DNA from: Flavobacterium frigidarium DSM 17623 | Lineage (GTDB): Bacteria > Bacteroidota > Bacteroidia > Flavobacteriales > Flavobacteriaceae | Direction: 5' to 3' | DNA length: 64,000 bases | NCBI RefSeq assembly: GCF_000425505.1 | Contig: NZ_AUDO01000009.1 | Coordinates: forward strand, 62,001-126,000 | In this document: one piece after another, positions 46,382 to 55,928 of the stretch | How positions within the stretch are numbered: position 1 is the first letter of the stretch | Layout: every line of letters begins with the position of its first letter | Position numbers and translations under genes: made by a program | Notes under the pieces: generated by a model | Databases searched by the model: none | Seen by the model: the letters and a program-made list of their open reading frames with translations, nothing else | Told to the model about the DNA's origin: nothing

Positions 46382-46419
46382 AATCCCCATTGAAAAATAT
46401 TTTTGATGGGGATTTTTTT
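46382..46419 (+). terminator. Terminator of panC-panD
   Basis: AATCCCCAT / ATGGGGATT with an A/T-rich inner part that also nearly pairs, followed by T7. Confidence 0.9.
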
Positions 46420-46494
46420 ATTCGCTTAAAGCAAAAATCACGCTGACTTACACTATTTTAGCAACAGCATAAAATTTTCAATAATTAATATCTC

Positions 46495-47856
46495 ATGGCA
46501 AAAGTTAAAACAAGTTTTTTCTGTCAAAGTTGTGGCGCACAATATTCTAAATGGCAAGGTCAATGCAATTCTTGCAAGGAATGGAATACTATAGCCGAAG
46601 AAATAATTCAAAAACAAGAAAAAGTAGCTTGGAAAACAGAGCCTACGGTACAAAGTAAAGCACCAAAACCGCTTAGAATTAACGAAATCGACTCTACTCA
46701 GGAGATTCGAATGAATACAACTGACTCGGAATTAAACAGAGTTTTAGGTGGTGGAATTGTCCCTGGATCACTAACGCTATTAGGTGGGGAACCTGGGATA
46801 GGAAAAAGCACCCTTTTACTTCAAGTTTCTTTAAAATTACCGTATAAAACGCTGTACGTATCTGGCGAGGAGAGTCAAAAGCAAATAAAAATGCGCGCGG
46901 AAAGAATTACTCCTACGAGTGATAATTGCTATATTTTAACAGAGACAAAAACGCAAAATATTTTCAAACAAATTGAAGCTATTCAACCTGAGATTGTCAT
47001 TATAGATTCTATTCAAACGCTGCATACTGATTATATCGAGTCGACTGCGGGAAGTATTTCTCAAATTAGAGAAACTACTGCTGAACTTATAAAATTTGCT
47101 AAGGAGACCAATATCCCTGTAATTTTAATAGGTCACATCACAAAAGACGGAAACATTGCCGGACCCAAAATCTTAGAGCATATGGTTGATACTGTACTGC
47201 AATTTGAAGGTGATCGAAATCATGTGTATCGCATTTTAAGATCCCTGAAGAATCGTTTTGGTTCAACAGCGGAAATCGGAATTTATGAGATGCTAGGTAG
47301 TGGTTTACGAGAAGTTTCAAACCCATCAGAAATTTTAATTTCTCACAAAGATGAAGAACTTTCAGGAACCGCTATCGCCACAACTTTAGAAGGAATGAGA
47401 CCGTTGATGATCGAAATTCAATCGCTTGTAAGTACGGCCGTTTATGGTACACCTCAACGTAGCACAACGGGTTATAACGCTAAAAGATTAAATATGATAT
47501 TAGCTGTTTTAGAAAAAAGAGCTGGTTTTAGGCTTGGTGCCAAAGACGTGTTCTTGAACGTCACAGGAGGAATATCGGTAGATGATCCTGCTATAGATTT
47601 AGCAGTAGTTGCAGCAATTTTATCAAGTAATGAAGATATTCCCGTGAACAAAGATTTTTGTTTTGCTGGAGAAGTAGGACTTTCTGGTGAAATTAGACCT
47701 GTAAATCGTGTGGATCAAAGAATTCAGGAAGCTGAGAAATTAGGTTTTTCGACCATATTCGTATCAAAATACAACAAAATTGCATTGAAGAATCCAGGAA
47801 TTAAAATCCAATTAGTAACAAAAATTGAAGATGTTGCTAGTATGTTATTTGGTTAA
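46495..47856 (+). CDS. radA: DNA repair protein RadA
   Basis: RecA-like branch-migration helicase in recombination repair. 453 aa: N-terminal zinc finger (CQSCGAQYSKWQGQC then SC), Walker A GEPGIGKST near residues 98-106, the KNRFG motif (SLKNRFGSTAEIG) and a C-terminal Lon-like domain (NVTGGISVDDPAIDLAV). All features intact. Monocistronic. Confidence 0.97.
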   Translation: MAKVKTSFFCQSCGAQYSKWQGQCNSCKEWNTIAEEIIQKQEKVAWKTEPTVQSKAPKPLRINEIDSTQEIRMNTTDSELNRVLGGGIVPGSLTLLGGEPGIGKSTLLLQVSLKLPYKTLYVSGEESQKQIKMRAERITPTSDNCYILTETKTQNIFKQIEAIQPEIVIIDSIQTLHTDYIESTAGSISQIRETTAELIKFAKETNIPVILIGHITKDGNIAGPKILEHMVDTVLQFEGDRNHVYRILRSLKNRFGSTAEIGIYEMLGSGLREVSNPSEILISHKDEELSGTAIATTLEGMRPLMIEIQSLVSTAVYGTPQRSTTGYNAKRLNMILAVLEKRAGFRLGAKDVFLNVTGGISVDDPAIDLAVVAAILSSNEDIPVNKDFCFAGEVGLSGEIRPVNRVDQRIQEAEKLGFSTIFVSKYNKIALKNPGIKIQLVTKIEDVASMLFG

Positions 47857-47891
47857 AATCTATAAATCAATTATTAAGAATTAGATATTAA

Positions 47892-47928
47892 AAAAGAAGC
47901 ACGCTATTTTAGTCAAATGCTTCTTTTT
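47892..47928 (+). terminator. Terminator of radA
   Basis: AAAAGAAGCA / TGCTTCTTTT arms with a 16-base loop and T tract, 36 bases after the stop. Confidence 0.75.
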
Positions 47929-47984
47929 AAACCAAAATGATTTCATCACATTGCCACCAACTTTATCTATTTACACACAAGTAA

Positions 47985-49946
47985 ATGAAAAATAAGAAGA
48001 AAATAATAGTTATTATAGTATCAAGTATTTTAGGATTGCTCTTAATTACTATAAGCGGATTTTTTATATTTAGAGATCAATTGCTTACGCAAGCTATCGC
48101 GAAAACAACCAGTCATCTAGATCAAAAATATGATAGTATACTCCTTATTGGTAAGGTGGAGTTTACCAATTTCAACGGAATTAGGTTGACTAATATTAGT
48201 TTGAAACCTAGAGCCGCTGATACATTGTTTGACATTGATAATATGGAAACTAGCATTAATTTCTGGCGGTTATTTACGGGTGATATTCAACTAGGGACCT
48301 TAAAAATAAATAATGGTTATGTCCAACTAATTAAAAAGGGCAATATTAAAAACTTTGCCGCCTTTTTAAAAAAGGACAGTACAGCGGTGCAAAGTGATGA
48401 TAAGAAAAATTATGCTGATTTTGCGTATCGAATCATCACCACAGCTTTAAACTTGGTTCCCACCGATATGAAAATTGAGAATCTAAAATTCAAATTAGAT
48501 GACAATGGTAAAAAAGCCACTATTGACATCAAAAAATTGATTTTGGCCAATTCACAAATGGAAACTGCAATAAACGTTAAAACAAATACATTTACCCAAA
48601 GATGGAAAATCAAAGGTTATGCAGATCCTAGAAATAAAAAAGCTGATTTACAATTTTTTAATAGAGATACTGGAGCCATTAAAGTTCCTTATTTTGACGA
48701 ACGCTATAATCTTATTTCGAGTTTTGACTCTATTCGATTAAATATTAAAAACATAGATAAAAGTGGTGGTCAATTGCACATTGATGGTTTCACATCGATT
48801 GCAAACTTAAAAGTAAACCATCCTAAGATAGCAAGTAAAGATGTCCTTATCAAGAAAGCTAGATTTGATTATCGCTTTTTATTAGGAGCTAATTCCATTG
48901 CTATTGATAGTAGCTCCACAGCACAATTCAATCAAATTAAATTTCGCCCTTACTTATCAGTCGACACCGAAGAAGATACTATATACAAACTCAAGGTAGT
49001 AATCCCAAGAATGAAAGCGCAGCACTTCATTAATTCACTACCTGATGGATTATTTACAAATTTTCAAGGGATGCAAGCACTAGGAAATTTTGATTATAAA
49101 CTCAATTTTCAGTTTAATAAAAATAAACCTGATGAGCTGGTTTTTGACAGCAATATTAATAAAGAAAATCTCAAAATAATTAAATATGGTGAGGCAAACC
49201 TAACCAAACTAAATGGTGAGTTTATCTATCGAGCCATTATCGACAATGTATTGCAAAGACCTGTTTTAGTAGGGAATGCAAATCCAAATTACACTCCCAT
49301 GTCGGCGATATCACCCTACTTAAAAAAATGTGTACTTACAACTGAAGATCCTTCCTTTTTTTCACATCACGGGTTTATCAATGAAGCATTTAAGCAGTCG
49401 ATTGTAAAAAACATTAAAACTAAAAAATTCTCAAGAGGAGCAAGTACTATAAGCATGCAGCTGATTAAAAATGTGTTCCTAACGAGAGAAAAAACACTGT
49501 CACGCAAGCTCGAAGAGATTTTACTCGTCTATATTTTAGAAAATAATCGCATTGTGAGTAAAGAACGCATGCTAGAAGTCTATTTTAATATTATCGAATG
49601 GGGACCTAATGTCTATGGAATTGGAGAAGCAAGCCAGTTCTATTTTCAAAAACAGCCATCCCAGTTAACCTTTAATGAATGTTTGTACTTAGCGAGAATA
49701 ATTCCAAGTCCGAAAAAATTCATGTATCAATTTAATGCTGAAGGAAGATTGAAAGAATCTGCCGCACAACAAGAGCGTTTTTTAACAAACATCATGCTTA
49801 AAAGAGGGCTGTTAGCTTCAGACGATACCATATATAAATCTTTGCCTTTATATATATCAGGGCCAGCACAATCTTATCTTAGAATAAAAGTTCAAGATAG
49901 TATCCCAAAAGATTCTCTTAACATTGTCAATGAATTCAATTTTTAA
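47985..49946 (+). CDS. AsmA-like N-terminal region fused to a GT51 peptidoglycan glycosyltransferase domain
   Basis: 653 aa. One N-terminal membrane anchor (about residues 7-27). Residues about 35-430 are beta-rich and AsmA-like (FTNFNGIRLTNISLKP, GTLKINNGYVQL). Residues about 440-610 form a GT51 domain: TTEDPSFFSHHGF with catalytic E454, RGASTISMQLIKN at 484, LEEILLVYILE and EWGPNVYGIGEAS at 538. The transpeptidase domain of class A PBPs is absent. Predicted to polymerise lipid II at the inner membrane, with the large periplasmic region perhaps linking to lipids or the outer membrane (inference). Confidence 0.85.
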   Translation: MKNKKKIIVIIVSSILGLLLITISGFFIFRDQLLTQAIAKTTSHLDQKYDSILLIGKVEFTNFNGIRLTNISLKPRAADTLFDIDNMETSINFWRLFTGDIQLGTLKINNGYVQLIKKGNIKNFAAFLKKDSTAVQSDDKKNYADFAYRIITTALNLVPTDMKIENLKFKLDDNGKKATIDIKKLILANSQMETAINVKTNTFTQRWKIKGYADPRNKKADLQFFNRDTGAIKVPYFDERYNLISSFDSIRLNIKNIDKSGGQLHIDGFTSIANLKVNHPKIASKDVLIKKARFDYRFLLGANSIAIDSSSTAQFNQIKFRPYLSVDTEEDTIYKLKVVIPRMKAQHFINSLPDGLFTNFQGMQALGNFDYKLNFQFNKNKPDELVFDSNINKENLKIIKYGEANLTKLNGEFIYRAIIDNVLQRPVLVGNANPNYTPMSAISPYLKKCVLTTEDPSFFSHHGFINEAFKQSIVKNIKTKKFSRGASTISMQLIKNVFLTREKTLSRKLEEILLVYILENNRIVSKERMLEVYFNIIEWGPNVYGIGEASQFYFQKQPSQLTFNECLYLARIIPSPKKFMYQFNAEGRLKESAAQQERFLTNIMLKRGLLASDDTIYKSLPLYISGPAQSYLRIKVQDSIPKDSLNIVNEFNF

Positions 49947-49971
49947 AATGCTACAATTTTAGCTAAAATAA

Positions 49972-50174
49972 ATGGACAATACATTTTCAGTAACCCTACT
50001 TATCATAGGCATCGTTCAATTTATTATTGGTTTGATCGAATATGTCTTTCCTCCTTTGGCTCAATCTTCTTTCTATTTGATATCATGGGATTTTTTGTTG
50101 CCGTAACGATTACAACAATATTCGGAATCATAATTTATATAAAAACTGAAAAAGCAATTAAAGATAAGTATTGA
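49972..50174 (+). pseudogene. Small membrane-protein gene split by an apparent -1 frameshift in a T run
   Basis: Frame A (ATG 49972, stop 50104-50106) encodes 44 aa starting MDNTFSVTLLIIGIVQFIIG. The -1 frame continues to a stop at 50172-50174 with FVAVTITTIFGIIIYIKTEK. Joined at the T6 run 50091-50096, the product is a sensible membrane protein of about 67 aa with two hydrophobic segments and a basic tail. At the junction the frame-A sequence reads T-TTT-TTG, a canonical -1 slippery heptamer. It may be a 1-base deletion, an assembly error or a programmed or transcriptional slip. Otherwise the 311-base gap has only a terminator. Confidence 0.45.
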
Positions 50175-50195
50175 AAAAACTAGCATTTTTAAAAT

Positions 50196-50236
50196 ATAAA
50201 AGGCTCTACAAATCACGTCTGTAGAGCCTTTTTAAA
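50196..50236. terminator. Bidirectional terminator
   Basis: AAAGGCTCTACA / TGTAGAGCCTTT perfect stem with a 9-base loop and T tracts on both strands, before the aldo-keto reductase gene on -. Confidence 0.9.
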
Positions 50237-50257
50237 TTTCGAAAATTATTATTATTA

Positions 50258-51295
50258 TTATGGCGCTGGATTAGGAATCAACTCTTGGACTTTATTTATC
50301 TCTTTAAGAATATCATCAGTCAACGTAACATTGATTGTGTCGATATTTTCCTTTAATTGTTCCATTGTCGTTGCACCAATAATTGTACTAGTTAAAAAAG
50401 GTTGCTGCTCAATAAAAGCTAAAGCTAGCTCCGTTAATGTCAAGCCATTTTTAACTGCAATTTCATGATACAATTTTGTAGCCTCAGTTGATTGTGCACT
50501 ACTATACCTTGTATATTGCGGAAATAAGTTAACACGTGCTTTTGGGTGATGCTCACCAGTTAAAAATTTACCAGAAAGCACACCAAAACCCATTGGCGAA
50601 TAAGCCAACAAACCTACGTTCTCACGAAAACAAATTTCAGAAGAATCACTTTCAAAAAGACGATTCAACAATGAATACGGATTTTGAATTGTTTTAATTT
50701 TTGGTAAATTATGGTATTTATGTTCTTCTAGAAAACGCATAATTCCCCACGCATTTTCATTAGAAACCCCAATGTTTCTAATTTTTCCCTCTTTAACAAA
50801 ACCTTCAAGAGTGGTCAATACTTCGTGAATATTATCTTTCCACTCATCATCTTGCAACGTAAAACCACGCTGTCCAAAGGTATTTGTTTTGCGTTCTGGC
50901 CAATGCAATTGATACAAATCTAAATAATCAGTCTGTAAGCGTTTCAAACTATTATTCAAAGCATATGTAATACTCTCTGGTGAAAAATCAACTTTATCAC
51001 GCATGTAAGCAAAATTAGGATTTGGACCCGCAATTTTAGACGCTAAAACAACTTGGTCCCTCTTTCCTGATTTTTTCAACCAAGTACCAATCACTTTCTC
51101 TGTACTACCGTAGGTTTTTTCACTTGCTGGAATAGAATACATCTCAGCAGTATCAAAAAAGTTTACGCCACGATCAAGCGCATAATCCATTTGAACATGC
51201 CCTTCTGCTTCAGTGTTTTGCTGCCCATATGTCATTGTCCCTAGACAAATTTTGCTGACTTTTATATCTGTACTTGGTAAAGTAGTATATTTCAT
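50258..51295 (-). CDS. Aldo/keto reductase, Tas type
   Basis: 345 aa NADP(H)-dependent oxidoreductase with TIM-barrel fold. Catalytic tetrad visible: D48, Y53 (DTAEMY), K87 (LASKIAG) and H131 (YQLHWPER). The N-terminus (LGTMTYGQQNTEAEGHVQMD) and the EMYSIPASEKTYGSTE loop resemble the E. coli Tas subgroup. Natural substrate unknown. Transcribed alone on -. Confidence 0.88.
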   Translation of the reverse strand: MKYTTLPSTDIKVSKICLGTMTYGQQNTEAEGHVQMDYALDRGVNFFDTAEMYSIPASEKTYGSTEKVIGTWLKKSGKRDQVVLASKIAGPNPNFAYMRDKVDFSPESITYALNNSLKRLQTDYLDLYQLHWPERKTNTFGQRGFTLQDDEWKDNIHEVLTTLEGFVKEGKIRNIGVSNENAWGIMRFLEEHKYHNLPKIKTIQNPYSLLNRLFESDSSEICFRENVGLLAYSPMGFGVLSGKFLTGEHHPKARVNLFPQYTRYSSAQSTEATKLYHEIAVKNGLTLTELALAFIEQQPFLTSTIIGATTMEQLKENIDTINVTLTDDILKEINKVQELIPNPAP

Positions 51296-51402
51296 TTTTA
51301 ATAAGATTCTGATTTACAAGAAATCAAAGTTACAAAGGTTTTATAATAGAAAAGGTTCAAAGAATATCTTTGAACCTAATTTAACTTTTTATTAATAGCT
51401 GT

Positions 51403-52344
51403 CTAGTTAATGTCTTTCAGCATATCTGCAATTTCGTCTAATCTTGGCGTAAGAATAATTTCGATTCTACGGTTTTTTGCTTTTCCATCTGCAGTAGCAT
51501 TCGAAGCTAAGGGAGCAAATTCGCTTCTTCCAGCTGCAGTCAAGTTTTGTTTGTTTACATCGGCATTTTCACTCAAAATAGCAACTATAGAGGTAGCTCT
51601 TTTTGTAGACAAATCCCAGTTATTAGCAATAGGTCCTGAACTAGAGAACCCATCGTTATCAGTGTGCCCTTCAATTAAAACTGAAATATCAGGATTGTCT
51701 CCCAATACCTTACCTACTTCAACGACTGCCTTTTTTCCTTCTGGACCCACAGACCAACTACCGGAATTAAAAAGCAATTTATTTTCCATAGAAACATATA
51801 CTTTCCCATTCTTTTGCTCCACCGTTAACCCTTTTCCTTCAAAACTATTTAACGCACTAGACAAAGTTTCTTTCAGTTTTTTCATTGCTGCTTCTTTTGC
51901 AGCTACTAGTGATTCTAGCTCGTCTAATCGTTGTGTACTTTTACTCAAACGCTCTTGCTCAATAGAAAGTGCTTTCGCTTTAGCGTCTAATTCTGCTAGC
52001 AAATCACGATTTTTATTCATGTTAGCTTGTAGAGCATCGCTACTATTTTTCTCTAATGCTTTGTAAGACTCTTGCAACAAATTCATTTTAGAATTTAATG
52101 CTGCTTGATCAGCAAGTAATTTTTCGCGCTCTGATTTTAATTTCCCCATCTCACTAGTTAGAGAGTCCTTTGTTGTCTCTAAGTGATTTTTATCTAAGGA
52201 AAGATCTGCATTTGCATCAGCTAACGTTCTATTTTCCTTTTTTAAATCAGTGTATTTATTTTCTAAATCAGCGTATATTTTTTTTGACACACATGAGCTA
52301 GCCATTGTGATTGCCAATATACCTATCGAAATTTTTTTTATCAT
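51403..52344 (-). CDS. OmpA-family lipoprotein with coiled-coil region
   Basis: 313 aa from the ATG at 52344 (MIKKISIGILAITMASSC, lipobox cysteine 18). A frame opening at 52371 adds 9 residues that disturb the signal peptide, so I reject it. Residues about 25-170 are a charged coiled coil. The C-terminal part (about 185-310) is an OmpA-like peptidoglycan-binding domain: VLIEGHTDNDGF, NWDLSTKRATSIV and KNRRIEIIL. It should tether the outer membrane to the wall. Follows the exonuclease III gene after 27 bases. Confidence 0.88.
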   Translation of the reverse strand: MIKKISIGILAITMASSCVSKKIYADLENKYTDLKKENRTLADANADLSLDKNHLETTKDSLTSEMGKLKSEREKLLADQAALNSKMNLLQESYKALEKNSSDALQANMNKNRDLLAELDAKAKALSIEQERLSKSTQRLDELESLVAAKEAAMKKLKETLSSALNSFEGKGLTVEQKNGKVYVSMENKLLFNSGSWSVGPEGKKAVVEVGKVLGDNPDISVLIEGHTDNDGFSSSGPIANNWDLSTKRATSIVAILSENADVNKQNLTAAGRSEFAPLASNATADGKAKNRRIEIILTPRLDEIADMLKDIN

Positions 52345-52371
52345 TTTAAACTTTTTTAAAGTGCAATTCAT

Positions 52372-53136
52372 TTATGCTATTTCTACTAAAACGGGACAAT
52401 GATCGGAATGTTTTGCTTCGGGCAGAATAACCGCTCTTTTTATCATTTCTTTAAGAGGTTCGCTAACTAAGCAGTAATCAATACGCCATCCTTTGTTGTT
52501 TGCCCTCGCTGTAGGAACACGCATAGTCCACCACGTATAATTATCAGGCTCTTTGTTTAAAAAACGAAAGCTATCTACAAATCCATTGTTTAAAAAGTCA
52601 GTAAGCCAAGAACGCTCTGCAGGCAAGAATCCAGATACATTTTTATTGCGCACTGGATCGTGGATATCAATTGCTTCATGGCAAATATTATAATCTCCAC
52701 AAATAACAAGATTAGGAATTTCTAGTTTTAAATTTGTGATGTAATTCTGAAAGTCATCCATGTACATGAACTTGTGATCCAATCGCTCTTTATTGGTTCC
52801 TGACGGTAAATACAAACTCATTACAGATACATCATCAAAATCAACACGAATATTCCTACCTTCAAAATCCATGTGCTCGATTCCCGTTCCGTAGACTACA
52901 TTGTTTGGTTTAACTTTCGATAAAATTGCCACACCGCTGTACCCTTTTTTTGTTGCTGGAAACCAATAGTGATAAGGATATCCTGCTAGCTCAAAATCTG
53001 CTAATGGGATTTGTTCTGGAGTGGCTTTAATTTCCTGAAGACAAATTACATCGGGGTCTGCTTGTTGCAACCAAGTGATAAAACCTTTGGAAATCGCCGC
53101 TCGAATTCCGTTTACATTATAGGAGATTATTCGCAT
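52372..53136 (-). CDS. xth: Exodeoxyribonuclease III / AP endonuclease
   Basis: 254 aa endonuclease/exonuclease/phosphatase fold. Motifs: RIISYNVNGIRAAI (metal Asn), CLQEIKA (metal Glu), VICGDYNICHEAID (catalytic Asp/Asn) and HSDHCPVLVEI (catalytic His). It repairs abasic sites. Heads a two-gene - strand unit with the OmpA-like lipoprotein. Confidence 0.95.
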   Translation of the reverse strand: MRIISYNVNGIRAAISKGFITWLQQADPDVICLQEIKATPEQIPLADFELAGYPYHYWFPATKKGYSGVAILSKVKPNNVVYGTGIEHMDFEGRNIRVDFDDVSVMSLYLPSGTNKERLDHKFMYMDDFQNYITNLKLEIPNLVICGDYNICHEAIDIHDPVRNKNVSGFLPAERSWLTDFLNNGFVDSFRFLNKEPDNYTWWTMRVPTARANNKGWRIDYCLVSEPLKEMIKRAVILPEAKHSDHCPVLVEIA

Positions 53137-53238
53137 TTTTTTTCAATTTTGTTTTTCAAAAGTACTAAAAATAAAAAAATATATGGTAGTAAATCCCGAA
53201 AATACAGCGTGAAATAGCTAGTTGATAATGTTTTTTTC

Positions 53239-53246
53239 TATCTTTG
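53239..53246 (+). promoter_or_regulatory. Probable -7 box (TATCTTTG) of the OlsF-type gene
   Basis: Matches TAnnTTTG, 26 bases before the ATG. A TTG lies 14 bases upstream, shorter than the normal spacer. Confidence 0.5.
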
Positions 53247-53272
53247 TTTTTCGCTCAAAAAATGAAGAATAA

Positions 53273-55075
53273 ATGGGTTTAGTTACCGCCAAAGAAGTTG
53301 CAAAAGCAATAAATGCTGAGAAATATGGGGTTTTCGGAACCTTTTCCGGTTGGTTATTAATGAAAGTACTTAAGATATCTACACTCAACAAAGTTTACGA
53401 CAGAAATAAGCACCTAAAAGATGTTGCTTTTTTAAACGGTATCGTAGACGACTTACAGATAAAATTTGAAATTCCCGAAGAAGATTTAAAAAGACTCCCT
53501 AAAGAAGGAGCTTATATAACCATATCTAATCACCCTCTAGGTGGGATCGATGGTGTGCTACTATTAAAATTAATGCTTGAGAGAGAGCCTAATTTTAAAA
53601 TCATTGCTAATTTTCTTCTACACCGCATTGAGCCTTTAAAAAAATACATCATGCCTGTTAATCCTTTTGAAAATCATAAGGATGTAAAATCGAGCGTGGT
53701 AGGAATCAAAGAAACTTTACGTCATTTAAGTGATGGAAAACCGCTAGGGATGTTTCCTGCAGGGGAAGTTTCTAGTTATAAAGATGGGCAACACATGGTT
53801 GACAAACCGTGGGAAGAAGGTGCAATCAAAGTCATTAGAAAAGCTCAAGTTCCCGTTGTTCCTATTTATTTTCATGCAAAGAATAGTCGTTTGTTTTATT
53901 TGCTTTCGAAAATTAGTGGCACTTTTAGAACTGCAAAATTACCGTCAGAAGTTTTTAGTCAAAAAAACCGTGTGATTAAAGTTCGTGTTGGTAAGGCTAT
54001 TTCTGTAGCAGAACAAAATGAGCACAAATCATTAGAAAGCTATTCAGAGTTTTTAAGAAAGAAAACATACATGCTTGCTAATCCATTCGAAAAGGAAAGC
54101 AAACTGATAAATACACCGCATTTAAAACTACCCAGAAGTCCAAAAGAAATTGCTACACCTGCAAATGGTGACAAAATTATTGCCGAAGTAAAAGCGTTAC
54201 GCGACACTGACTGTAGGTTACTGCAAAGTAAAAATTACGAGGTCTTTTTTGCTGAGGCCAAAAACATCCCGAGTGTTTTACACGAAATAGGACGTTTACG
54301 CGAAATCACTTTTAGAGAGGTAGGCGAAGGAACCAATGAGTCTATAGATTTAGATAAGTTTGACAGCTATTATCACCACTTGTTCTTGTGGGATGATGAA
54401 GCCAAAAAAATTGCCGGTGCCTATAGAATGGGGTTAGGATCTGAAATTTTTCCTAAATATGGTATTGAAGGTTTCTATCTAAATGAACTTTTTAGATTCG
54501 AAAATGAATTGCATGATATGATGCACAAGTCCATCGAAATGGGACGTGCATTTATCATCAAAGAATACCAACAAAAACCAATGCCTTTATTCCTTTTATG
54601 GAAAGGGATTATTCATACTACACTGCGCTTTCCCGAGCACAAATACTTGCTTGGTGGTGTAAGCATTAGCAATCAATTTTCTGATTTCTCTAAATCATTA
54701 ATGATTGAATTCATGAAATCAAATTACTACGACCCTTATATTGCCCAATATATTCATCCTAAGAAAGCATACAAAGTAAAATTAAAAGACGCCGACAAAG
54801 ATTTTATATTTAATGAAACTGAAGCCGATCTAAATAAGTTTGATAAAATTATCGATGAATTAGAACCTGGTGTTTTACGTTTACCCGTGTTAATAAAAAA
54901 ATACATCAAGCAAAACGCAAAAGTGGTTGCTTTTAATGTCGATCCTTTATTCAACAATGCAGTCGATGGTTTAATGTATATAAGAATCGCCGATATTCCA
55001 GAAAGCACTATGAAACCAGTTATGGAGGAATTTCAAGCTGAACTCGAAAGAAAATTGGCTGAAAAAGAAGAGTAA
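53273..55075 (+). CDS. olsF: Bifunctional ornithine-lipid acyltransferase, OlsF type
   Basis: 600 aa, two fused acyltransferase domains. Residues about 75-270: PlsC-like O-acyltransferase (ISNHPLGGIDG; His and Asp are separated by five residues, one more than the usual Hx4D; then FPAGEVSSYKDG). Residues about 300-520: GNAT/OlsB-like N-acyltransferase (LREITFREVGEG, KIAGAYRMGLGSEIF). This architecture is known as OlsF in Serratia and Flavobacterium johnsoniae, where it makes ornithine lipids, N-acylation by the C-terminal and O-acylation by the N-terminal part. Function assigned by architecture and taxon. Confidence 0.8.
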   Translation: MGLVTAKEVAKAINAEKYGVFGTFSGWLLMKVLKISTLNKVYDRNKHLKDVAFLNGIVDDLQIKFEIPEEDLKRLPKEGAYITISNHPLGGIDGVLLLKLMLEREPNFKIIANFLLHRIEPLKKYIMPVNPFENHKDVKSSVVGIKETLRHLSDGKPLGMFPAGEVSSYKDGQHMVDKPWEEGAIKVIRKAQVPVVPIYFHAKNSRLFYLLSKISGTFRTAKLPSEVFSQKNRVIKVRVGKAISVAEQNEHKSLESYSEFLRKKTYMLANPFEKESKLINTPHLKLPRSPKEIATPANGDKIIAEVKALRDTDCRLLQSKNYEVFFAEAKNIPSVLHEIGRLREITFREVGEGTNESIDLDKFDSYYHHLFLWDDEAKKIAGAYRMGLGSEIFPKYGIEGFYLNELFRFENELHDMMHKSIEMGRAFIIKEYQQKPMPLFLLWKGIIHTTLRFPEHKYLLGGVSISNQFSDFSKSLMIEFMKSNYYDPYIAQYIHPKKAYKVKLKDADKDFIFNETEADLNKFDKIIDELEPGVLRLPVLIKKYIKQNAKVVAFNVDPLFNNAVDGLMYIRIADIPESTMKPVMEEFQAELERKLAEKEE

Positions 55076-55076
55076 A

Positions 55077-55541
55077 TTATCTCCAAATAGATTGCCTTAA
55101 AACCTCATCAAACGAATTATTTTTTACGAAGTAAACAATTCGTATTAAGTGATAAGCACCAAGAAAAATAGCCAAACCATAAGCTAATTTTTTATTATAA
55201 AGCAATGCGTTAAAATATTCCCTTTTAGTCAAGAGCTCTGTTGTGAGAACAATTATTATTACAAAACAAAACACAATTACAAAAGGGCCCAAAATATGAT
55301 AATACAAACTCTTAAGCAAATCCCCTTCATAGCAATAGACCAATGATTTTGTGATGCCACATCCAGGACAAGGAAAACCAGTAAGCATCTTGAACGGACA
55401 AAGTGATTGATCCGTTTCAAGATGATTATCATGATTAAAAAACATTAAAAACAACGGCACCAGCAGCGTGATTACAGCTGCTATAATTCCGTAGAGTTTA
55501 CGTTTTGATTTTATACTAACTATAGAGTTTATTAATGTCAT
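55077..55541 (-). CDS. DUF2752 membrane protein
   Basis: 154 aa from the ATG 55541; a TTG at 55550 is an alternative. Four hydrophobic segments, with the family motif CPFKMLTGFPCPGCGITKS carrying three cysteines between segments one and two. Function of the family is unknown. It overlaps the 3' end of the DUF4234 gene by 26 bases, which suggests coupled translation. The converging olsF gene ends one base away. Confidence 0.82.
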   Translation of the reverse strand: MTLINSIVSIKSKRKLYGIIAAVITLLVPLFLMFFNHDNHLETDQSLCPFKMLTGFPCPGCGITKSLVYCYEGDLLKSLYYHILGPFVIVFCFVIIIVLTTELLTKREYFNALLYNKKLAYGLAIFLGAYHLIRIVYFVKNNSFDEVLRQSIWR

Positions 55542-55899
55542 TTTGAACAATCATTGCAGCGGCCATAGGGAATAAGAGGCCTAAAACGATTAATAATGTC
55601 GAATCATCTTTTTGTGGATATCCAATACGTTTATATACTTGAGGCAAACCTTCTTTACCTGCTAAATAAAAGAAATATATATTTATTGGAAAACAACATC
55701 CTGAAAAAATAGCTATCGGTGCCGAGATTACTTCACGGCCTGCAACAGCGTTCAAAACTTCGGCTACCTTCATATTCCAATATATATGATACAATCCACA
55801 AGTAATAAAACCTAAGATTAATACCATTATCGGGTCTACTTTAAATACTGGAATTTGATTGTTTGATTGATTCCATTGTTCTGTTTTTGTGGTTTCCAT
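55516..55899 (-). CDS. DUF4234 membrane protein
   Basis: 127 aa with three hydrophobic segments; the conserved start of the first, VLILGFITCGLYHIYWNMKV, matches DUF4234. Function unknown. Overlaps the DUF2752 gene. From memory, pairs of these two families are frequent in Bacteroidota, so they probably work together in the membrane. Confidence 0.82.
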   Translation of the reverse strand: METTKTEQWNQSNNQIPVFKVDPIMVLILGFITCGLYHIYWNMKVAEVLNAVAGREVISAPIAIFSGCCFPINIYFFYLAGKEGLPQVYKRIGYPQKDDSTLLIVLGLLFPMAAAMIVQNDINKLYS

Positions 55900-55928
55900 T
55901 TTTTTTATGATTAGTTAATTATTTGAAT

